Positions 23,785 through 37,175 of a stretch of DNA of 64,000 bases are shown piece by piece. The DNA lies in contig JASANC010004071.1 in assembly GCA_030248135.1 (NCBI GenBank), positions 1 through 64,000 of the forward strand. The letters run 5' to 3'. The notes beneath the pieces were generated by a model. That model did no database searches. It saw only the letters and a list, made by a program, of their open reading frames with translations, and had not been told where the DNA came from. Source of the stretch: Theristus sp. LFF4_11 (Eukaryota; Nematoda; Chromadorea; Monhysterida; Xyalidae). How positions within the stretch are numbered: position 1 is the stretch's first letter; the number at the start of each line of letters is the position of its first letter. A program made the translations under genes and the position numbers.

Positions 23785-26055
23785 CTTTTATTTTTTGGCT
23801 CAATACGTATTTATTGTCCAACAGTTGTAAGTTCCAGTTGTGATGCATCTTGCAATCTTAATTAATGTGCCACTTACAGTTTTTAAAGATATAACCAATA
23901 AACTTGATTCTTGCTTCTAGCTTTTGTAACGATTGTTCGCACGAAAGTTATGAATCAAACACAGTGCGTACAGTGTCTGTCCATCTGGACGCAAAAGCGC
24001 ACCAATGATTTATTGCAGCGCGCGTATGACTTTTAGAAAGCTTGTGTTATTCGTGGATGAGTTTTTCGTTGCTCGGTTGTGATTTCAGCCAATTTCAGTC
24101 ACTGTCGTTAGGCGTCAACTGTTGCTAGGCGAGGCGCGAAAAAAGTCTTTTCAAAAACAACCAATATGTTATAGAACAAGCTATATACTGTTCATATACA
24201 TAGCCTTTTATGCTTTTTTAAATGTTCCCACATCAAAACTCAATCATCAGTTCAATGTCAGCTCCATGCGATGAAATAAAAACGAATACTATGATAACCA
24301 AGGTAATAAACGAACAAAATGTTAATGCTTCCATCCAGTAGATCGTATGTTTAGAATTTTATTGTTATAACTATCAGTGCCTCGTCGGTTATTATATTTG
24401 ACATCAACAACAGTTGCGGACACATATTGCACCAACGTACACCAAAGCCATAATCACTGTTGAAACTTACGTGTGTATTTCAGCTGACTCACTACGGTAT
24501 CCTTGACTACTGGGTCTCGGCACGATTTTTCCTGACACTATTCACAATGCAATTGGATTTGTTTTGCAGCTATAATACTTTAAGAGTACAAAAATTGGCG
24601 AATTTTAAAAACAACCATGTTTTTATATGCGACTGTTATATGTTTTTTACTGTACGGTATACGGTTATTCGTTCATTCCCTTTTCTGTTGGTTGCATTAT
24701 TCTGCAAGTGAGAGTTGCAAATCGCTAATTTGTCGGTGTTTCCAAACCAACGGATAACTTCGACGATATCACCCACCTACATTCGGGCCTATATCACACT
24801 GTACGTACTCTTCTGTGATATTTTTGAATCGATTTGCAAATTTCTGTGCCACCGTGTTTTCGCCCACTCATATATGGGTCGTCATATCATTGAAGTGCTT
24901 GTATATACAAGGATAGGATAGTAGTACTTCGCACAGCTTATCATGTATGATAGCATACATGCACCCATATCAGCAGAGCGTGTCCGTGCGCCACTTGATT
25001 GGACAGCTTACCGGCTCGATTATTAATCGACGTGCGCCCAGTTCAGGTGATGTCCTCAAACGTATAAAAGTTTATCGGTTTCTGTTTCCTGGGTGGTGTA
25101 TAAGCATCATACATACAGTATTAGTGTGTCGCCGTATTGAGCTGTGCTATTCATACGTTTGCACGTTGAACTGAAGATTGCTACTTGCTGCTGCTGTTAA
25201 GCGTGAATTAGTTTTCACTCCTTAACGAGACACGAAGCGACTTGTTATTATTTGTTTCTCCCCGTACCCAGTCAGTAATTGTTTAAGCTGTTTAAATTTA
25301 GCTTGCATCCGACAACAATTTCAGGCTAGCGTGTCAAGATAAATTGGGTGATATCTCCTTGGAAACAAAGTTGTTTTGATCTTGTTAATTATCTTTTAAA
25401 GTTCAGTCGAAAACTGAAAGCGTCAACGAAAAAGTCAGGCGACTCACGTGAAAGTAAAACGTTTTTGCACCATTTAGCTCTCAGATTTTTTTCAAAACTT
25501 TCATATAGCCTTTATGAACATCGCAATGATTAAGTTTTTGAAATATTTCTTACTTGAACAATAGAACAATGTTTTACTGAAAGCTTCAAAATGTGTGGCA
25601 TTGAACGTTTCAGCAATGAAAAAAAAACAAAGAATTCACCAAATTCTATTGATTCTGTAATCCCCGCACACCATTTAGGTGGTGAGTTTTTTACTGTCCT
25701 TGCGAATGTTGGCCGCCAGGTACGTTCAATGGACTTTTGAAAAAAAAACAATCTTCGTTTTTGCAGCAAAAACAGTGTCAATTTGCAGAACATATACCGC
25801 ATTTCGTCGCATAAAAACGCACGCACACGGAGTGCCTCGAGTCCAGATCACATTTCACCAAAAGCAAAGCGCAGATTTTCTAAAAAGCCGCTTCCGTGCG
25901 AAAATTAGTATTATGATGGTTGCACATTGACGTACATTGTAGATCATTTTTCTGGCTCTTCTCTACGACAAGTTTTTCTCCTAACCTTGACCAAAAAACT
26001 CGTCGTTGCTGGTTCTGGCGTGCGTGTTCACGCATAAACAGAGTGGAACATCACA

Positions 26056-27425
26056 CAGAGCACTTTGTTGAAAACATATTGCTGGAAGACTGATCGGTTG
26101 TTCCAGCTGTCAACACATCGCAGTCAGGCTGTTCGTTTTTTGTCATCGATCCGTGAAAAACTATGTGATTTTTAAGTGACTGGAGCGTCCATTTGTGACC
26201 TCCGAACGTCAAATGCAGTGACATCATTTTAAAAGCGCTGTCTCCTAGCAAAGTATATCACAATTCTGTATTCTGTTGACAGAGTTTTCTCTCATTCAGG
26301 AACAGCAACTCATTTGTTTCGAAAACTTCAGAAACCTAATTGAAAAGCATTGTACGCTCTTGCAGTGTCAATTGTTTTGTCCTGACACATTGCAATAGTG
26401 ACATGGTATGTGCGGCGATTTTGTTCAAAGGATGGTCATCATCCAAACGTGGAAAGACAACAACCCTGACCGACAGTTACTAGACATGATGCAGTTTTTG
26501 CAAAAAACAGGGCTCAGACAAGAACGTGAAAGCTCATTGCCGCCGCCGATGTGATGTTGGCCGTGCCGTTTTCTACCTGTCATCAGCACGACATAGACGA
26601 ATGTGTGACAAACAGACTCACTGCGAATGTGTTGGCCGATTCACACACCCCTGCGATAGTGCAACTGCGACTCTTTTGTTGCAGTGTGCCAACTGTATCG
26701 CCTTTTGCATCCAGAATAACGTGGAACAATTGACCTAACAGAGCGTGATATGTTTTAGCGTCATTTAGTTTTTCACATGTGACCTTTAGCATAACGGGTA
26801 ACACTTCATTGTTTTTTTCAAATTAAAAAATCATGTTAGGGTGTTTGACTGAACAAAAAACGTGCGCACCCAGGATTTTCAGTCATATAACAGAGTTGAC
26901 TAAACGCAACAAAGTAATCGGTGGATTGCACAAATTCGTGTCACATATTCTTCACTCAAATTGACAGCAATGACATTCGATTGCCTGCAAAAAAAATCTT
27001 AGTAAACGGTTTAAAGTCGTTTATTTTCTCCGCTTTCCATATCCAAAATTGGCTTGTTGAAATTGTGTTGAACCAAAAAAATCAAAGCATTGCGCATTCA
27101 TTCGAAGGTTTTTTTGAGGCAAACGCACAACAATTCAAATTTTTGTGACAATGTAGCTGCAGCCTGCAGGTGTTGTGTGGTATCTAAAATGCAGTTGTAA
27201 ACTTTGCTCACCGCTCGTTGTTGCTTATTGTTATTTTATTTTCGTTTGGGTGTCAATAGGCTGTACGTACAATTTATGTTATTTGCTACTCATCGGCGGC
27301 TCAGACGCGCTTTTTTCAAGTGCACCAAAAACGATACTTTTTTGTTGAACTGACCTTCTGGTTGAGTTTGCAGAAGCGTCAACATCAACATTTTGTAGTC
27401 GTAAACGCTCACGCGCACGTCTGTG
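26056..27425 (-). CDS. Probable internal exons of the unrecognised minus-strand gene
   Basis: Exon 27425-27355 (TDVRVSVYDYKMLMLTLL, donor GTCAGT) joins in phase to 26734-26622 (GQLFHVILDAKGDTVGTLQQ, donor GTGAGT). Together they give alternating beta-strand-like sequence resembling a C2 or similar sandwich domain. A further open block at 26244 to about 26056 (acceptor TTTGCTAG; FKMMSLHLTFGGHKWTLQ) lies downstream but its phase link was not resolved. These probably belong to the gene ending at 22087. The family is not identified. Confidence 0.42.
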
Positions 27426-27659
27426 CTGTTGCTAATGTTGCTAATGTGTTTCATTTTGGCAAGCGCTTTTCAATCGAACATACTGTCTCTTTACACGTCT
27501 TGGTTCAGTTTGCACGACTTGATCACATTGATGTCTTTTATGTTCAGCAGAGGGTTCGACGTCTACCAAATTCAAGTTTTTTTTTCAGCCCACTCTAAAG
27601 TTTTGTGCTCGCGTGTGTTTTTTTTTGTTTTTTCTGCCCTTAATGAGTGACAAATACAA

Positions 27660-30577
27660 CCTGTCATCCGCTTGTCATTGCTACCATTGCCGAAAAAGCG
27701 TTTCGCATATGGCCCCGGTTCTTCATGTCTTTTGTGACTTTGTCTATTTTTTCAGCGTTTTCCTCGCCGCTTTTGAGACAAACGTATTGTTCGTTTACAT
27801 TTCAAATGAGACAAAACGCAAATATGCCGAATATATGCAAGCCTTGTCTTGAATTTTGCGTTTGCACCACCGTTTTGTGCTCGTCCTTTCTGTGTCTTGT
27901 CTTCGAATGGCTTCTGACGAAAGCATATCGGCCTGCGAAGGTTCATGATCCTATCGTGGTGGGCACGTCATTTTCCCATGGCCACTCACTCTATGTTTGG
28001 GGGGGGGGCACCGCCACGGTCCAATCTCAAACAACGCCGCGCCGCGATCTGCGTCAACTTCCAAGGTGGTCCCGCGCATTCGCCTCTGACTTCGTGTGTC
28101 TGCACGTGTGCGTTTGCTCATTTCATATGCGTTCTATCAGCATCCTCTTTCCGACCACAACAAGAGGCATGTGCCGGGCGAACGCAACAAAACGAACAAA
28201 AATGCGCAAAAAAAACAAAACGAAACAACAACCGACCAACCTGTGCGCTGGAAAAAAGGGAAAAGAAGCCGACCAACGAGCATAAGACATGAAACAAAAC
28301 AGTCGATCACACACATGAGACAATGCGGACGTGTGTTGTCTGCCGTCTGCACACTCTTGCCGTGTTCCAGAGTCGGTTCAAGTGTGGCCGTACGTAAAGC
28401 TCACGAGTAGATTAGTCTTTGAACTTTTGTGACGCAACACGGGCGGCCGCTGTGCGTGTGCCTGTCATTCCACCGTCTTGATGCGGCATGTCATGTTCTC
28501 ACACCGACTCACTGCAGCTGTGATGCTGCTATTATACACGTCTACGATGTGCATGTGCACTATACTCTCCATATAGACATGTGTATATCGCCTGACTTTT
28601 TGATTTGTCTTCTTTCATTGAACATTGAACGCACGATATATAGCGAAAAGCACGATGAAGCATCCTGAGAACAAGTCTGAAGTACGCACTGTATATTGCA
28701 AGAGTTACCACTCAGCGTTATGTTCAACGTAGTTTGGTGCTTTTTCGTCTTGCATGCGGCAGACATCGTCAAGTGCAGCAGTTTGAAAGAGAGTAGGGAC
28801 ATCGGCATGTCAAATCTCTGGATCTAACCGCTTGGTAAACGGTGTCAGTTCTCTCGACACGATCTACAATAACATCACTGGGCTACAAAAACCGTTATTA
28901 AACGCGTTCATTAGCACGTGCACGCAAAAGCAGTAGCAATTTTAGTAGCCCCGTTTCTCAGTAGACTGTTTTCTTGGTCACCACCTTGGTCATTGTTGTT
29001 TTAGTTGTTCCTTCCATTTGTTTCGAGACTCCAATAGTTTTCCACAACAAAACATAAAAGTGTATGCAGCAGCTTTTGTGAACGCTGCGGGACGTACACA
29101 CAGTACCGTAGGAGCAGCGCACTCCGTGGTGGCCCGTGTGTCTTCTGGCATTCATCGTCCGTATGCGCGAGTAGCAATATCCATCACACCGACGCACGGC
29201 CTATGAAGGCAGCACACGTGTGTGACACATGATTCGGTTGGCACACTCGTTTGCCTGTCCCATTTCCTATCCATTTCCCTCTTCTGCCATGCATTTCATA
29301 CGCATATACATTCAAGTGCGGCTTTCGCATATTTTCGACATGTTCCCCAAAAACCTTCGACTGCAAAGTGAGCTGCTCAAAAGGAAGATTTCAGAGCATA
29401 TCGATGTTTTGACAGTCGCCGAACGCAAAAAAAAACCGTCAACAAAAACGTCGGCACACTGCTTGTTTTAACATGGGGAACATTACGCGATCTTCTCACC
29501 CTTCTACTACTTTGTTCGCTGGCAAAGATTTTCGCCAATTGCAGTTGATCTTGCTTGAATTATTCGCAGTCATCAAAGCGGCTATGATCTAATGTAACGA
29601 CTAATGTAGTGACTGTTTTGTGTTGTTCAAAAAAAACGTTTGGAAATAAACCCGTGCCGTATGTGCCGCGCGGTGCACCGTTGAGCGGTAAAAAAGGTTT
29701 GCGGTCCCGGTGATGGTTCAGTTCGCGCATCGCCCATCCATGAGAACTAAATAATAACAATGATAAAAATTCATCAATACTGCATTCAAGCGTTTCACGA
29801 AGTTTTTTCTCATCTCCGAAGCAAATCAAAACTACGAATCCCAGTTCGAGTTCTCGGCTCTTCCAATAGAAAATTTCACGCCGCACCCACCTCAAGCTCC
29901 GGTGCATACTGGCCAACGTTCCCATGTTTTTTCAAGCACGATTTCATGCTTGTGCAGTTTCTAGCACTCCACACTAATGATATGCGAATATAACAGCCGA
30001 ACGTCTGAGATGCTCTGGTTCTCTCATCGAATACATACATGCATTTTCTGTCATATCGTTCTGAGTCTCGATGCGATATCTCACTTTATGTGATTGTTAG
30101 GGATGTACACTTGAAAAATTAGAAAATATTGTGAAAAATCCTGAACATGCGATATTCATAAGCATTTCCACCAGCGATCCGTGACTTCTGTGAGATACAA
30201 AAGTAAGACCATCTGTAACAGTTACCACTGTGCGTGCACCGTATCGACCAGACCAAAAGGCACTTTTTTCTTTCGACGGCACGTCAAATCTATGATATAT
30301 GCGCGTTTCAAGAGTCAAAACGCAGGCGCGCTCTCGTCTGCAATATTAAGCAATCTAGCATGTTCTCTCGGACATACTTCAGCACAGGATCCTTATGCTG
30401 TGTTTTTGTTCGTAGTGGTTATCATATAACAATGCCGTACCGGCTTCGGGTATCATGAATAAAAGTTGATAAAGCAAGTGTGTGTGCCACCAGAGGCATT
30501 CAGGCGCGAGCTCTCGCCGCCGTAAGGACACGCGTGGTGTTGCAATGACGCTCACGAGTGTTGCATGCTCCGCTTAC
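27660..30577. other. Intron or spacer, nothing firm
   Basis: Many short ORFs on both strands, none with convincing domain content. Minus-strand blocks near 28.6-28.8 kb and 27.5 kb are open and have plausible splice sites, but their phases could not be chained. Confidence 0.4.
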
Positions 30578-30770
30578 CGTCCATATTATAAAATCCAGCC
30601 AGACTCATTTTGATCGCACATGCGTAACTACTGGAGCTTTCGTTACATATTTCACCTCCACTGTGCAAATCAAACCAGTTTTGCTTGTTTCCACGTGTTG
30701 ACTTTACGAAGTTCTGTGGACAACAACGATAAGAAGCCGTGCGATCAGTGGCATATCCCGAATCTGTACA
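30578..30770 (-). CDS. Candidate cysteine-containing exon, minus strand
   Basis: Open between an acceptor (GACAAACAG) and a strong donor (GTAAGCG), 193 bp. It encodes CTDSGYATDRTASYRCCPQN and later WFDLHSGGEICNESSSSYAC. It may be an upstream exon of the unrecognised gene. No family recognised. Confidence 0.35.
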
Positions 30771-33700
30771 CTGTTTGTCATAACCGTGCAACATCGTCAC
30801 TTTTTCCTCCGCATTTTCACCACATAAAATAAAACAGGCGCAAAATCGCCGGGGCAGCTTCGTTCTATTGTTCGTTGGTTTACTGACGATTTTCCACGTG
30901 CGAACCCAACAGCAAACATTGTGGTTGTATTGGTGCGTTCGCTGATTCATTGTATCGCATAGGAAGCATCAGCTGCTCTGAAACTTTTGCAACTGCAAGT
31001 GAAAACTGAAAATTACTTTCGGTATGACTTTCGATAAAAGACACATCACTGAGTCAGATTTGCGAGAAAATCTTGAATGAACTGGTTCTAAAGTTGTCAG
31101 GTATGCATAATCATGTGCAGAGTCTACGACAAGTCATGCGTTTTAGCGAGCGCTCAACCGTGCCGTGCCGTTTCACTTTCAGCTATGGGTTGTTGCGTTA
31201 TTGCGGTCGTTATCGTTTTAACCTTTCGTGTTTTCAATTTTGATTATACGCACCATAAATCATGAATGCCTGCTTGTTAACTTTTACGAAATTATATACT
31301 TGCGAAACATATATGACGCGAAGAAACACGCACTTTGCATTATGACTCCGAAAAACCCTGTGCATGTCACACATTTTGTTGTACGATTACTGTGCGTCGT
31401 TCATCATTCATGAGGCAACTGTATGTACTTGAAACTTTGTGTTTCATATCCTGTTGTCGACTTTTGTGTGGCTAAAAAGTTTTTCAATTGCCATTTTACC
31501 GTATGTTTTGTTTAAACCTGTCACTTTTTCACTGAATACACACTCGCAAAAGAAAGAGAAGACATCTTATATTTAACACAAATGCGGTGGTTAATGTCAA
31601 CCAAACCCGATAGATATGTTATAGTCTATAACTGTAAATCAGAGTTTCGCATGTTCTGTGCTTTGCGAAAAAAATGACAGGCTTATATGAACATACTTTT
31701 AAAAAGTTTAGCGCATTTTTTGAAAAAAACGGTCGATTTAGGCATACGGAATGGATGTATATATTTATGGCAAATGAACGATGGCTTGAAAGTGTCATGA
31801 TGTAAGTGCCTGTCTTACTGCCTGGGCGTTCATTGCACAATTATGGTTCCTGCCCTGTCCTGATACGATAGCCACTGACTGGATCGGCGTAGTTTCAGTA
31901 ACATACCTCCAGTTTTAGCCTTGGCTTATACAGCGCTCCGTTTTTTCATTCCAACGTTTGCAGCACGCGCTATAGTTTTTCTGTTGCGAATGCAATTTTG
32001 GGGCTCTCGGCTCCGGCAACGAGGCGGTAAGTAAGCGCCGTGTATTTTTATTATTAGCCATTTTGCGACTGTGAAAACGCGCGGCCGCACACACACACGC
32101 GTTCGTTGAGCTGTTGACCACACCGAATAAAATGGCGCGCAACACGTCAACGACGTCTGCGACGGCTGTCACCAGTGCTACACGTTTGCAGCCGCTGTTG
32201 ACACCCTCGTACTTGAACGTACACATCGACGGTGGTGGGACAAAAACATTCACATTGTTCACGTTTTGACAGTTTCGGCCGTGTGCGCATTGCACCGACA
32301 CACAACAACCATCAGCGGGCTCGCGCTTGCTTACCTTTTTTTGCGGTCCGTTTTCGCTCGCTCTGTAAATGGAATATAGACGGAACGTCCATATCAAGCA
32401 GGGAGGTACCTAAGACAGACACATCAAAACAAGAATAGCCAGACTAAACGGTTTTTTTATTCGTTATGAAGACGGAAACTTTGAGGAACATTGCGGTGGT
32501 TCTGCTGTATACCCGGTTGCGTTCGCATGCAAAAGTTTTAGGTGGGGTAAAGTAAAACCATGCCCCTGAAGTAAATGTGCTTCAAAAAGCTTGCTTATAT
32601 ACAGTATGTAGCTGATCGCAGTATTCGCGGAAAGCGCATTTGCAGTGTGCATTGCAGTTTGGTCCGGAACAGTCATTATGAAACGATATATCATGTGTGA
32701 CATGTTTTGTAGCAATGTGCAATGTTTCGTTGGGTTTGGGTGGTATAAATGACAACAAAACCGAACCTACACCATAAACTTTTTTCAGAGTGTGCGCTGA
32801 TATTTCGGTAAGTAGTATAATGGGCCCGTGCAAACCGGGTTTTATTCGTCGCAGTGCTATCATACACGCAATTCGAAAGCACAAATGCACTGCCAACGTG
32901 CTGGCCGCAGTGCGCTGCGTACGTCTGTGTACGGTGCGTCGAGGTCTCGACACAAAACGCGATTGCGCACCTTTGGTGATCGTAAAAAACGTTCATTTAA
33001 AAACAACAGCAAACAAACAAGGGAAATGAGAATAGTTCGGATAACCGAGATTTTGTAGATGCGCGGTTGCCTTCCTTGACAATCAGGCTAACGTTCGTGC
33101 CAAACTGAGATCGTGCCAAGAGTGCGTATTTGAGCATATTACGGTGCGCGCTCCGTTTGAATTGTGTCCAATGTATCATCAATGTCATCGTCGTCATCAG
33201 CCGCCATTATAGCCAATTTCAGTTGTCCCGCCCTCCCCGTATATAAATTCGCCGCCCCGTGCCTATTTTGTGTGCTGCTGCTAATTTCGTTAGCAACAAC
33301 AAACCATTGCGCGCGCCCCATTATTGCGCTTGCATTTTTGAACACGGCGACTGCACTGCGCAGAAACAATAATGTACACTGCAGAGGCCCGCGGCTCCCG
33401 GAATAATAATACATGTGTATGTGCGCATTATGTATAGGTGTGCCATGTGCTTTCAATGTACAATCGCGTGTTGTTGGAATATTGTTGTTGTTTATGTACA
33501 TGTGAAGTGATCGCAGAAAATGCAAAACCAGAAGGTACAGTCACCAGAAAGTGCATGCACGACATAATTCATGCATTGTTTTACGTTGCACCGACTTCTG
33601 TTGCGCTCCCTGCATTTTTTTAAAGAAAGGGAGACAAGCGCGTATTTGAACGCCAGAAATGTGCTGGACACACAGACGGATTACGGTTTCTCTGTTGCAA

Positions 33701-34810
33701 TATTGGGTCTTGATACGATTTACGATGTAACGTGCATGATTGTCAAGGAAAGTTGGCGTTGGCAAAAATAGACACAAATCGAAGCAGTATTGAGTATTGT
33801 GAGTACTTTGCTCTGGTTGATGGCCATGTAGACGTGGCCAATAGACAACGTGTACATTGTAGGTATTCATGGTCATGTATTTGGCCAGCAAACCACTTAT
33901 TCGACATAAGCCGTACATTGCTCTACTTTGCGCGCTTGTACGTCCTGCAAACAGCGAGCGTCCATTTGGGCGTTTTGCTCATGAATGGCTGAATGCTTGC
34001 AATTTGAAATATAGCCGCTTTTTCATCAGCGCACTCGGCTTTCCATCGCCGTTAACTCGATTTGCAGACTTGTCTCTTTGTCTTTCTGTGTGTGTGGTGA
34101 CCGTTTTCCTCAACAGCTTCAAAACTATGCGTGATTGCAAATTACTACGATTATTTGATTTCAGCAAATAAGTGTCTATCCAAACAATTGTGCATCTGCA
34201 TTCTTTTGACTATCTTGTGCCCCCACCCGCCTACGCACATATCACCGTATGTTTGTTTCTAATCGTACCGTGGTTTATATCCCGCACTCCATGCGCGATC
34301 CATGCAATTTTTCCAGAAGTTTTCAAAAGAAAACTGCCACAAATGTACAATGTAGGTTTTTCTACTTGTACCACCGCTTGTTCAAGATTGCAACTTTATC
34401 AAATGTTTTCAGAGCGGGCCAAAAACAATATGCGACTGTTGTTGATTTTATAAAAAACGAGAAAAAAGCAATGAGAATGCGAAAAGAACGCGGACGCCGT
34501 TGCATCTGGCACTGGTCGCACGCTGGTGGCTGCCTTATTTTACTATGGTCCACACATTTCGCACACTCCACGCTGCCCAAGTACGTTCATGACGTGGCGA
34601 AATTATGGTAAAAGCCCATTTTCATCTTTTGCACCTTTGAAGAAAAAGTCAACAAAAAGCGTTCAACGCTGTTTGGTTTGATCATTCCAAAACAAAACGT
34701 TGCGTCCAAAACAACAGTATCAGTAAATTAGTTTGGTCGACAAAACCAGCAAACGAAAAAAAGCGCACGAATTTCAACAGCTGTAACTGCAGGTGTGCTT
34801 TTCATTTCAG
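30771..34810. other. Long stretch upstream of the channel locus, unresolved
   Basis: Probably contains the 5' exon(s) of the avr-14-like gene and/or 5' exons of the minus-strand gene. A plus-strand open block starting ATG at 33182 reads MSSSSSAAIIANF and then the hydrophobic CLFCVLLLISLA, signal-peptide-like. Its only donor is in phase 0 whereas the 34811 exon needs phase 2, so a link is unproven. Antisense, an ATG at 33208 opens MAADDDDDIDDTL with a GTAATA donor. A TIR-type MITE lies at about 31510-31690. Confidence 0.35.
31510..31690. mobile_element. MITE with AAACCTGTCA-type ends
   Basis: The left end GTTTAAACCTGTCACTTTTT and right end AAAAATGACAGGCTTATATG form approximate inverted repeats. 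Related copies lie at 39784-39992 and 59400-59594, with a fragment at about 54402-54440. Confidence 0.5.
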
Positions 34811-36233
34811 GTCATCAGACAGCCGAAGACATTTCGACAATGCTACAGTGGCGGATGAAGCGTCCATAACGTTCATCGAAAGCGACAATAATGCTGACAA
34901 CGAGCACCTCAGTCGGCCACGCGTCGCTCGCGGCACGTACACTGACGGCACACGCAAGGCGACCGAACAGGACATCATTCACATTCTGCTGAAGGACGGC
35001 GAATACGACTGGAGGGTGAGACCGCGCGGGCTGAACGAAACCTGGGACAAAGGTCGGTTCGGTCGTTTACGCAGCTGATAGTGCACGCCGGTAACATGGG
35101 CTCCGAACAGGTGTGCCGCTATGGGGTTTCCCGCGCGGTTATTTCCATGTACGAGCATTAAGGTCGGCCAAGTGTCTCGTGTCGGCAGTTTTATTTCCGG
35201 AACACCGCACAATACACCATCCTGAACACCCAGCGGTCAGTTTTATAAAAGGGAGTAGTGTCCGAAAAGTGAGGAGTTTTACTCCAGGGTGTTCCGAAAG
35301 TTACACCATGACGAATTTCAGTTAAAGAATTGAACGCAATGTTCCTTTTGTGACCGAGGCTTTATGTTGGCCTGATAATTTTGCCAAAATCAGCACCGAA
35401 CTATTTCATTCTGCCGGTTCACCTTCATAAGTTTATTCAGCAATTGTGAAGGTATAACTTTTGAAGTAAAAGCCCTTACTTTTCAGACACTACTCACTTT
35501 TATAAAACTGACCGCAGGCGTACAGGTCACCGACACCTGTTCAGACTGTCTTGTCACTGCGTGTCACTGGTCTTTTTTGTCTTTTGAGTTCGTCAATTAT
35601 TCGGCGAAAAAATATTTAATCAAAAGTTTGTGCAATTTTGTTGTGTTGCAGACACTGGTGGCCCTGTCATTGTCACCGTGAACATTTATCTGCGCAGCAT
35701 CAGTAAAATCGACGATGTAAATATGGTACGCCTTCTGTTGTTGTTTTGTGTTGGTCAAATGGCTGGCATACACACCTTGATTTGTCCTTGTTTGATTTTA
35801 TACAATTGAACGTTTCCCAATAATATGAGAACTGCAACCTATTTGAAAAAGTGTTCACGTCACGTCGCGTTTCGTGTGCCTGCATTGCTACCGTCCACGG
35901 TTCGACGTTCGTCGGCGTACGTCAGTAGTGACTGCCCATGTAACACATCATACTTGCGCAGGAGTACAGTGCTCAGTTCACGTTCCGAGAGCAGTGGACC
36001 GACCCACGACTGGCGTACACGGAGATCCTGCGCAAGGAGCGCTACAGCGAGTACCAGAAAGAGAGTCTGCCCGGCTTTGTGGTGCTCGCCACCTCTGACA
36101 CCGGCTCCGACCAACAGATCTGGATGCCTGACACGTTCTTTCAAAATGAGAAGGAGGCACGTCGCCATCTGATCGACAAGCCGAACGTGCTCATTCGTAT
36201 CTACCCGAACGGCAACATTCTGTACAGTGTTCG
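34811..36233 (+). CDS. avr-14: avr-14-like glutamate-gated chloride channel: shared N-terminal ligand-binding exons
   Basis: Exons 34811-35052, 35652-35725 and 35962-36233 chain in phase (1, 0, 2). They encode the extracellular Cys-loop receptor domain: TEQDIIHILLKDGEYDWRVR, VIVTVNIYLRSISKIDDVNM, YSAQFTFREQWTDPRLAY, then MPDTFFQNEKEARRHLIDK and YPNGNILYSVR. These are textbook GluCl signatures. Glutamate binding opens an anion pore in neurons and muscle, and these channels are the target of avermectin-type drugs in invertebrates. The 34811 exon begins in phase 2, so a signal-peptide exon lies upstream and was not firmly found. Intron 1 carries two MITEs (35083-35225 and 35230-35517). These exons serve every isoform of the locus. 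Confidence 0.92.
35083..35225. mobile_element. GGTGTCC-type MITE copy in channel intron 1
   Basis: Contains CCGAACAGGTGTGCC, a central AGTTTTATTTCCGGAACACC and a terminal CCTGAACACC. It resembles copies at 46560-46670, 48898-49022, 50463-50632, 51215-51395, 51668-51815, 55098-55252 and 57068-57220. Confidence 0.55.
35230..35517. mobile_element. TIR MITE, 288 bp
   Basis: The ends are clear inverted repeats: CAGCGGTCAGTTTTATAAAA, then GAGTAGTGTCCGAAAAGT, mirrored by ACTTTTCAGACACTACTC and TTTTATAAAACTGACCGC. No ORF. It lies between the first two listed channel exons. Confidence 0.8.
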
Positions 36234-36455
36234 GTTGGTGTTGGCTTCATTGAGAAGTTGTCGATGCTTTGTATCAGTTCTTGGATGGATGTTAGTAGTT
36301 TCAAGAATTTGATGCTTTGTTGAAAAATTATTGGATAGTTAATTGAAGAATCAGGTTGAGAATCAAGTGCTTTGCGTTGCCAGATCGCACAACATTCCAC
36401 GTGCGCGTTTTAAAATATCGGTGTGGGAGTACACATAGATTCTTCATTGTTTCAG

Positions 36456-36538
36456 CCTGACACTGACATTGTCGTGTCCAATGTTTTTGCATTATTATCC
36501 GCTTGACCGGCAGACTTGCCTGATTGACCTAGCGAGTT
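36456..36538 (+). CDS. avr-14: avr-14-like: Cys-loop exon, version a
   Basis: 83-bp exon (acceptor TTTCAG, donor GTAAGT) with one leading and one trailing base. It encodes LTLTLSCPMFLHYYPLDRQ, then TCLIDLAS, i.e. the complete signature Cys-loop (two Cys with 13 residues between). Its start and end phases equal those of 37176-37258, so only one of the two can be used per transcript without breaking the frame. Confidence 0.9.
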
Positions 36539-37175
36539 GTAAGTATTCGATCGTCAAGTTTGACAAAAAATTATTGCAGAATACATATATGGAATGGTTT
36601 GCGTGTGTCTGCCAATATCCTTGAACAGATGAAACAACAGTTCATAACATTTCCTGTGTGCATTTATACTGAAGCATCTGCTGTGCAAACAATAATGCGA
36701 GGCTGCGCGCTCACCTCAACTTTTGTTCATGAACCTAAAAACCACTAAATCTCGACCTAACCCATTAACACCTTGTGCTTTACCAAGATGCTGTCCAACC
36801 TTGTACTTTTGTTTCAAAAATTGAACCTGACGCTTCGGTGTGTTCTACTACAGCATGGCCGAATAAATAAGGCAGTCCTTGTATTCTCCATCAAGGCGGG
36901 AGCAAGTGCAGACTAGGAGTTGTGTTTTTCAAGAATGCCAAGATAACTCCCAATCGTGTGTACAAGAGACACAGAATGAACAGAATAGCACGAAGAATCA
37001 ATTAGTTTAAAAAACACACATCAAAGCTGACACACAATTTGATTTCCGAAAGTCTTTATCCTTTCATTCAAATTTCGCGCGCTCCTTGCACCCTGAAAAA
37101 AGCTGCCATGTTTAAACGGCCATTCCGTACTTTCAACAGCGAACGATTTTCCCGTCTTGTTTTTGTGGCGTTCAG

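Noticed and set aside
27647..28285. 212-residue plus-strand ORF
   Set aside because: Low-complexity, no domain, no splice support, and overlaps equally open frames.
31915..32397. 160-residue minus-strand ORF and the opposing short plus ORF at 32131
   Set aside because: Moderately GC-rich block but neither strand shows a family motif or a splice chain.
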